From: CAYWVO01 sp964461835
GTDB taxonomy: Bacteria > Zixibacteria > MSB-5A5 > WJJR01 > JAJRUJ01
Direction: 5' to 3'
NCBI GenBank assembly: GCA_964461835.1
Contig: CAYWVO010000073.1
Location: forward strand, 1-10,720
DNA: 10,720 bases
A program made the position numbers and the translations under genes. Each line of letters starts with the position of its first letter. The stretch's first letter is position 1. Below the pieces are notes generated by a model that was not told where the DNA came from, searched no databases, and saw only the letters and a program-made list of their open reading frames with translations. This document shows positions 6,460-10,720 of the stretch, piece by piece.

Positions 6460-7920
6460 TTAGGGTTTATGTTCCGGACGTACGGCGATATACCCGGTGT
6501 TGCCGCGTCGGTCATACACCAGCAACGAGACCGCCTTACGCCGGTCGGCTAACGCATTAACAACTTCATTATAATCCGAAAGGTTGCGTATTTCCTGATG
6601 GTTGATCTCGGCAATAATCATCCCCGGCCGAATGCCTTTATCGTAGGCCGAACCACCCACATCGACATCGAGGACGATCACGCCCGGCTGATACTCAGAA
6701 CTCATCCGCTCGGCCAGTTGCGGTGTGCTGGTCTCTACTTCGATGCCTAACCACCGTTCTTCCGGGGTCGTCGTTGGTTCGGCCTGGTCGGTCGCGGCAG
6801 CCAGCATTTCTTCCCGGCTTACCAGCGTTACGGGAATTTCCAGTTTCTGCCCCCGACGGATAATTCCCAGCCTGATTTCTGAGCCGGCGCGGGCCATCCA
6901 GATCAGCCGCATGAAATGCTGCGCATCCGATACTTTCTCCCCATTGAATTCAACGATCACGTCGCCAGGCCGGATTCCCGCCACCTGGGCGGGCATCCCA
7001 TCGAAGACCCGATTCACCATGACGCCGTCGGCCGACGGCAAGTTTTCGGCCTCCACATCTTCCCAGGTGAGGTCTCGCGGTTCAACACCCAGGCCTCCCC
7101 GGTTGACTTTGCCGGATTCCTTAAGATCGGCGACCACCGCTTTGGCAAAATTGACCGGAATCGCGAAACCAATCCCGACGCTCGAACCGGTCGGGCTGGC
7201 AATGGCAGAGTTTATTCCGACAACTCGGCCGGCGATATTGATCAGCGGACCCCCGGAATTGCCCGGATTGATTGAGGCGTCAGTCTGAATATAATTTTGG
7301 TAATCCGGCGTCCCGTCGCCGAAGACCAGTGAGGTCCGCCCCAAAGCAGAGATGACACCCACGGTGACTGTCCGATCGAGGCCCTGTCGTGGGAATGGAT
7401 TACCGATGGCGATCACCCAATCACCGACCAACAGCGAATCGGAATCGCCGAACGTCAAATACGGCAACGGCGTATTATAGTCAATTTTCAGCAGCGCTAA
7501 ATCGGTATCGGGATCGACCCCCACGATATCCGCTTCAAATTCACTCTTGTCAGACAGCCGCACGGTGATTTCGTCGGCATCTTCAATGACATGATTATTG
7601 GTCAGGATGTACCCGTCACTGGAAATCAAAAACCCGGACCCCAGGGACCGTCGTGGCTGGGACCCATGCCAGGGGAATAATTCATCGAAAAACGGCTCAA
7701 ACGGATTGCTTCGTTCCTCTGCGCGCTGGTTTCGCTCCGCCGAAATATTCACCACGGCATCCTTGACTTGTTTCACCACGCCGACAAAGGGCGAGTGACC
7801 GGATTCCGTGACCGGCAAGTTGGGACCAACCTGCCCGTGAACTGGCAGGGCGAGAGTACAGGACACGACAATCGCGACGACGGCCGCCATCCATCCGGCC
7901 ACAAATGATTTCGGCTTCAT
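6460..7920 (-). CDS. htrA: Periplasmic serine endoprotease, Do/DegP/HtrA family
   Basis: The 486-residue protein has an export signal (1-30), an S1C trypsin-like domain (about 44-265) and two PDZ domains (about 273-368 and 388-480). The triad is complete: H110 (TNNHVIEDADE), D140 (DPDTDLALLKI) and S222 (NPGNSGGPL). The loop between about residues 61 and 92, with NPFEPFFDELFPW, is typical of DegP/DegQ. It should degrade and chaperone misfolded envelope proteins. The signal region also contains V-V-S-C (C21), so lipoprotein anchoring is possible. ATG 7920 is chosen because the -10 element covers the upstream ATG (7966-7968), and the extra 16 residues would precede a perfect signal peptide. There is no strong Shine-Dalgarno sequence. 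The gene is followed closely by the primary-type sigma gene in the same operon. Confidence 0.95.
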   Translation of the reverse strand: MKPKSFVAGWMAAVVAIVVSCTLALPVHGQVGPNLPVTESGHSPFVGVVKQVKDAVVNISAERNQRAEERSNPFEPFFDELFPWHGSQPRRSLGSGFLISSDGYILTNNHVIEDADEITVRLSDKSEFEADIVGVDPDTDLALLKIDYNTPLPYLTFGDSDSLLVGDWVIAIGNPFPRQGLDRTVTVGVISALGRTSLVFGDGTPDYQNYIQTDASINPGNSGGPLINIAGRVVGINSAIASPTGSSVGIGFAIPVNFAKAVVADLKESGKVNRGGLGVEPRDLTWEDVEAENLPSADGVMVNRVFDGMPAQVAGIRPGDVIVEFNGEKVSDAQHFMRLIWMARAGSEIRLGIIRRGQKLEIPVTLVSREEMLAAATDQAEPTTTPEERWLGIEVETSTPQLAERMSSEYQPGVIVLDVDVGGSAYDKGIRPGMIIAEINHQEIRNLSDYNEVVNALADRRKAVSLLVYDRRGNTGYIAVRPEHKP

Positions 7921-7940
7921 AATGCGCAAGAACCCATTCG

Positions 7941-7956
7941 CACCAAGTTTTTGGTG
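7941..7956 (-). promoter_or_regulatory. 5'-end stem-loop in the htrA leader
   Basis: On the minus strand CACCAA-AAAC-TTGGTG forms a perfect 6-bp stem with a four-base loop. The predicted transcript begins near 7960, so the hairpin would sit almost at the 5' end, about 20 bases before the start codon. Such 5' stems can protect mRNA from decay. That role is inference. Confidence 0.4.
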
Positions 7957-7966
7957 ATAAACCTGC

Positions 7967-7996
7967 ATTATGCTAAATTCGATTGGCTCTTGTCAA
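7967..7996 (-). promoter_or_regulatory. Predicted sigma-70-type promoter of the htrA-sigma operon
   Basis: Read on the minus strand, -35 is a perfect TTGACA (7991-7996), the spacer is 18 bases, and -10 is CATAAT (7967-7972, 5 of 6). Transcription would start near 7960. The -10 overlaps an in-frame ATG at 7966-7968, which therefore cannot be the start on this transcript. I see no sigma-E-type element, so stress control is not evident here. Confidence 0.6.
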
Positions 7997-8160
7997 GGTA
8001 AATTGGACTGACTTGGCAGTCATCAGTATACCCGGCTTGTCCCCCTGTTTGCCCCAAAACTACCCCTTATACGCGCTGGAGCAAAACCTGTTGCACGATA
8101 ATCGCTCCCCCTGACAAGACAAGAGCCTGCTGCAAGCCCCATTTTCCTGAGAAGGCGGAC

Positions 8161-10380
8161 TCAGCCGCGGGTAATTTGATAGATGAGGGAATCACCCGGG
8201 GTTATCTCAAACAACATCCCATTGGCCAACTCCGTCGGCGACACCCGGCGTTCGTCCCCGGTAACCAGCTCTACCAGCTTGAATCGCTTGCCCTTGAGGC
8301 CCGCCGCCCGGACATCAGCCCGAATAATCACCGGCAGTGCTTCCTCCGGCGGCCGCTCGGCGCCGTCCGCGGACGGTGGTGTGATGGACATGTCAAAAAT
8401 ATAGAGCAGTGCTGCTTTCTCCGCGGCATGAATAACCACCGACACGTTTGCATCGGACGAGCCAACCAGTGCTTTGACGCCGAGATCGGCCAAGATCCGA
8501 TCAAAAAACATACCGTGAGCCGGATTCCCCGAGGAAGCAGGATTGAAGGTCATGAAATGCCAGGGGACTTTCCCTATTTTGCCACAAGCTGCCAGCGTTT
8601 TCGTTCCGACTTTCGCCGTCTTCTTGGCCCGGGTCGGCACGCGACGGATGCTGCCGTACGCGCGGACCGGAAATGACCCGGCGGCCGTGTCCACAGTCGC
8701 AACATGGAGATCGGTATTGGTACGTATACTGAGCGCCTTTGCCAGAATATCACATGCCTGCATGTGCTCATCCAGGCTGGGCATCACTCCAAAAAAGATC
8801 ATACTAACACCGTCTCGCAGCAATTGCACCAGCGTGGTCTGGGCCTCGGCGGACAGGTATTCGCCGAGCGGCACGATGAGAACTTTCCGGCCCGCCAGCG
8901 TCCCGGGGACTGTCAGCTCCGGGATGCGGAAATCATGGCCTCCTTGCGCCAGCGCCTGCGAAAGGGTGCCAAATTCATGGCCCATCAATTCCGACACAAA
9001 CGGCATCGGTCCTTTGCGAGCCAACAAAAGATGGCGGACGTACGGACGATAGCGCACGAGCCCGATATCCGCGAAATCTACCATCAGATCGGATCGGATC
9101 TCGGCTAATCGCAGATTGAGGGTTTTGATGATATCGTATGTATCACCGATGGTCCCGGTGTTCGAAATCGGCGCCCCGTACCAGTGATCCCGACCCACGA
9201 ACATGTTGTAGATAATGCCCTTGGCACCGGCAGCCAGGCCGGCGATCAGCTGTCGTTTGACATCCCGCTCGGTTATTGGCCGCGAGGTCTTACCAAGCTC
9301 TGGATCCTCCGAGGCCCGGCCCACCCCGAAACTGCTGATAAGGGGCAAATCCTGGCCGACTGCCGTAGCCCGTATCCGGTTCATGAGTTCCGGCAAGGTG
9401 TGATCCATACTCATATTGGTGCTGAAGATCGTGCGTCGCGCATTCCGGGCATCGGCAAGATCAGGAAAATCGTAATGGCCATCCCAGGCATGGCCACGGA
9501 CAAACATCGCCGACATCTCCGGCGCCGACAGTAGCTCGGTCAGCGAATCGGCGTACCGGTTGACCAGGTATTCCCGAAAGGCGATCCAGTCCAGATGGCG
9601 AACCAGCTCCTGCGGTTGTTTAGCGTCGAACACCGTCGGTGGCTCAATATCGCCGAAATCCTTGTATTTCGCCTTGTAGGACTTGTTGATCGTCGAAAGC
9701 TCCCCATAGCGGCTCTCCAGCCAGCGCGGAAACAATGACCGGACCACGTATTCATTGTAATCACCAGAATAGGGGTCAAAATTGCCGCAGTAGGAGGTCT
9801 CGTGGTCGATTTCGATCAAGAACACCGGGCCGCGCGGGTAAATGTAATTTTTGACCACTGCGGTAAAGGCCGAGAAATAGTGCCGCAGCAGAATCTGGAA
9901 CCGGGTATGGAGATAGGAGGGGGTCAACCCGCCGGGGATTCGCGTATCCGGTTTAGCGGCAAGCGGTTTACCCTCAGGGGTTTTCGCTGCTGTTTCGGGA
10001 TGCTTAAAGACAAATTTAGGGATCCCACCGGTCGGCCACTGGGCTTTGATCCAGGGACCCGGCCGGAGAATGATTTTAAAACCGAATTCCCGAGAAAGCT
10101 CCAGGAAGACCACCAGATCCTTATGCGGATCGGTACGACCGGAAAAATCAAATTCGCCCTGGTCTTCCTCATGCAAATTCCAGGGTACCGCTGTCGAAAT
10201 GATGCGAAAGCCTGCTTTGCGAATGCGCTCGAAGCTGATTGACCAATACCGCTTATCGACCCGGAAATAGTGCATCTCCGCCGCAAACGGAGCGTATTCT
10301 TCCTTGCCGATGACGAACTTATTTTGGACAATGGTGAGCGCGGTTCGGGAGTCCTTTGAACTGCTTGTGGTTGCGATAAT
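8161..10380 (-). CDS. GH35-like glycoside hydrolase (beta-galactosidase-like) with altered active-site motifs; probable ATT start
   Basis: From ATT 10380 the protein has 739 residues. It has a TIM barrel of the GH35/GH42 type (about 20-430, including PFAAEMHYFR, AGFRIISTAVPWNLHEE and RPGPWIKAQW), a class I glutamine-amidotransferase-like fold without a visible catalytic Cys (about 435-555), and a C-terminal beta domain. There is no signal peptide, so it is probably cytosolic. Starting at ATG 10275 (704 residues) would lose the first barrel segment (KFVIGKEEYAPFAAE), which is in frame upstream. The open frame reaches back to TAG near 10430 and contains no ATG, GTG, TTG or CTG. ATT 10380 follows AAGGAGG by 7 bases; ATC 10377 is next to it. 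At the catalytic positions, GH35 A-E-W is A-Q-W (Q114), N-E is H-E (H193-E194), and the expected nucleophile glutamate on strand 7 appears to be serine (PLISSFG, S349/S350). Substrate and activity are therefore uncertain. Confidence 0.85.
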   Translation of the reverse strand: MIATTSSSKDSRTALTIVQNKFVIGKEEYAPFAAEMHYFRVDKRYWSISFERIRKAGFRIISTAVPWNLHEEDQGEFDFSGRTDPHKDLVVFLELSREFGFKIILRPGPWIKAQWPTGGIPKFVFKHPETAAKTPEGKPLAAKPDTRIPGGLTPSYLHTRFQILLRHYFSAFTAVVKNYIYPRGPVFLIEIDHETSYCGNFDPYSGDYNEYVVRSLFPRWLESRYGELSTINKSYKAKYKDFGDIEPPTVFDAKQPQELVRHLDWIAFREYLVNRYADSLTELLSAPEMSAMFVRGHAWDGHYDFPDLADARNARRTIFSTNMSMDHTLPELMNRIRATAVGQDLPLISSFGVGRASEDPELGKTSRPITERDVKRQLIAGLAAGAKGIIYNMFVGRDHWYGAPISNTGTIGDTYDIIKTLNLRLAEIRSDLMVDFADIGLVRYRPYVRHLLLARKGPMPFVSELMGHEFGTLSQALAQGGHDFRIPELTVPGTLAGRKVLIVPLGEYLSAEAQTTLVQLLRDGVSMIFFGVMPSLDEHMQACDILAKALSIRTNTDLHVATVDTAAGSFPVRAYGSIRRVPTRAKKTAKVGTKTLAACGKIGKVPWHFMTFNPASSGNPAHGMFFDRILADLGVKALVGSSDANVSVVIHAAEKAALLYIFDMSITPPSADGAERPPEEALPVIIRADVRAAGLKGKRFKLVELVTGDERRVSPTELANGMLFEITPGDSLIYQITRG

Positions 10381-10387
10381 GGCGGTG

Positions 10388-10394
10388 CCTCCTT
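10388..10394 (-). promoter_or_regulatory. Ribosome binding site that decides the hydrolase start
   Basis: AAGGAGG on the minus strand matches the 16S anti-Shine-Dalgarno over seven bases. It ends 7 bases before an ATT codon in frame with the hydrolase. No ATG, GTG or TTG lies at a suitable distance in any frame, and the first in-frame ATG is 112 bases further on. Confidence 0.6.
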
Positions 10395-10433
10395 GGCCGA
10401 GACCGGTTTTTGTGACCCCAGAAATAATCTATT

Positions 10434-10462
10434 ATTGTATTTTCACACGGCATATAAGTCAA
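10434..10462 (-). promoter_or_regulatory. Predicted sigma-70-type promoter of the hydrolase gene
   Basis: Read on the minus strand, -35 is TTGACT (10457-10462, 5 of 6), the spacer is 17 bases, and -10 is TACAAT (10434-10439, 5 of 6). Transcription would start near 10427, giving a leader of about 47 bases to the ATT at 10380 and about 150 bases to the first ATG. Confidence 0.6.
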
Positions 10463-10720
10463 GAAAATTCTCCTAAGTTATTGTCAATCAACGTGAATCG
10501 GAGGGGAAAGCCAATTCCGGTGTGATCCGGAGCGCGTGATCTACATGTTTGGCCCATTCACGGCCTCAGGCAATAATTCAAAAAGAAATATTGCGAAGAA
10601 TAACAGCGCGGGGTAAACTGCACATGATAAGTTGCTTTTCGTTTCGCCAGAGTAGTAAACGCCTTGCCTGCCTAATTATAGGGGGTGGAGACCGTGATTG
10701 ATCCGTTGGGCAGTTGACTT
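10463..10720. other. Upstream intergenic region at the window edge; possible tail of another gene
   Basis: No complete gene is seen. At the very edge, on the minus strand, one frame reads QLPNGSITVSTPYN and then stops (TAG at 10672-10674). This would suit the beta-strand end of an upstream protein, but fifteen codons cannot prove it. The rest, 10463-10671, is A/T-rich in places, has no clear terminator, and has short open frames on both strands without ribosome sites. Confidence 0.25.

Noticed and set aside
8112..8146. Hairpin with stem about GGGCTT/AGGCTC after the hydrolase gene, as a terminator
   Set aside because: It needs G-T pairs and is followed by TTGTCTTGTC rather than a T-run, so it is too weak to claim.
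1..10720. tRNA, rRNA, CRISPR arrays, insertion sequences
   Set aside because: No T-loop consensus, rRNA motif, regularly spaced repeats, transposase or terminal inverted repeats were found on reading both strands.

Overview
The window is a chromosomal segment of about 53-55% G+C (estimated by eye). The bacterium is probably diderm and uncultured. A candidate phylum of the Fibrobacteres-Chlorobi-Bacteroidetes (FCB) superphylum, Zixibacteria-like, is my best guess. That guess rests on gene style: a short primary-type sigma factor without region 1.1, periplasmic HtrA, and a bactofilin-like membrane protein paired with an ECF sigma factor. No rRNA, tRNA, CRISPR array or insertion sequence was found.

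Layout. Positions 81-674 (+) hold the C-terminal remnant of a large restriction-modification methylase. The next genes are an ECF sigma factor (687-1382, -), a membrane-anchored M23 peptidase (1707-2609, -) and a 46-residue small protein with a strong ribosome binding site (2821-2961, -). Positions 3012-3305 are non-coding and rich in inverted repeats. A second ECF sigma factor (3413-3985, +) is followed 26 bases later by a bactofilin-like multi-pass membrane protein (4012-5478, +). Converging on these from the right are a primary-type sigma factor (5578-6453, -) with a clear terminator and the periplasmic serine protease HtrA (6460-7920, -), apparently one operon with htrA first. A large GH35-like glycoside hydrolase (8161-10380, -) closes the window. 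Its reading frame has no ATG, GTG, TTG or CTG start that would keep the first conserved barrel segment. It appears to start at ATT behind a perfect AAGGAGG.

Promoters resembling the sigma-70 consensus (TTGACA, 17-18 bases, TATAAT) lie in front of the first ECF gene, the M23 gene, the second ECF operon, htrA and the hydrolase. They decide several starts: the htrA promoter overlaps the upstream ATG, and the M23 and hydrolase promoters give 40-50 base leaders to the starts chosen here.

Functionally the middle of the window reads as envelope maintenance and its control: three sigma factors, a periplasmic protease, a cell-wall peptidase and a beta-helix membrane protein within about 7 kb. The points most worth a second look are the ATT start and altered catalytic positions of the GH35-like protein, the unlisted small gene, the ECF sigma/bactofilin-like pair, and the htrA-sigma operon.
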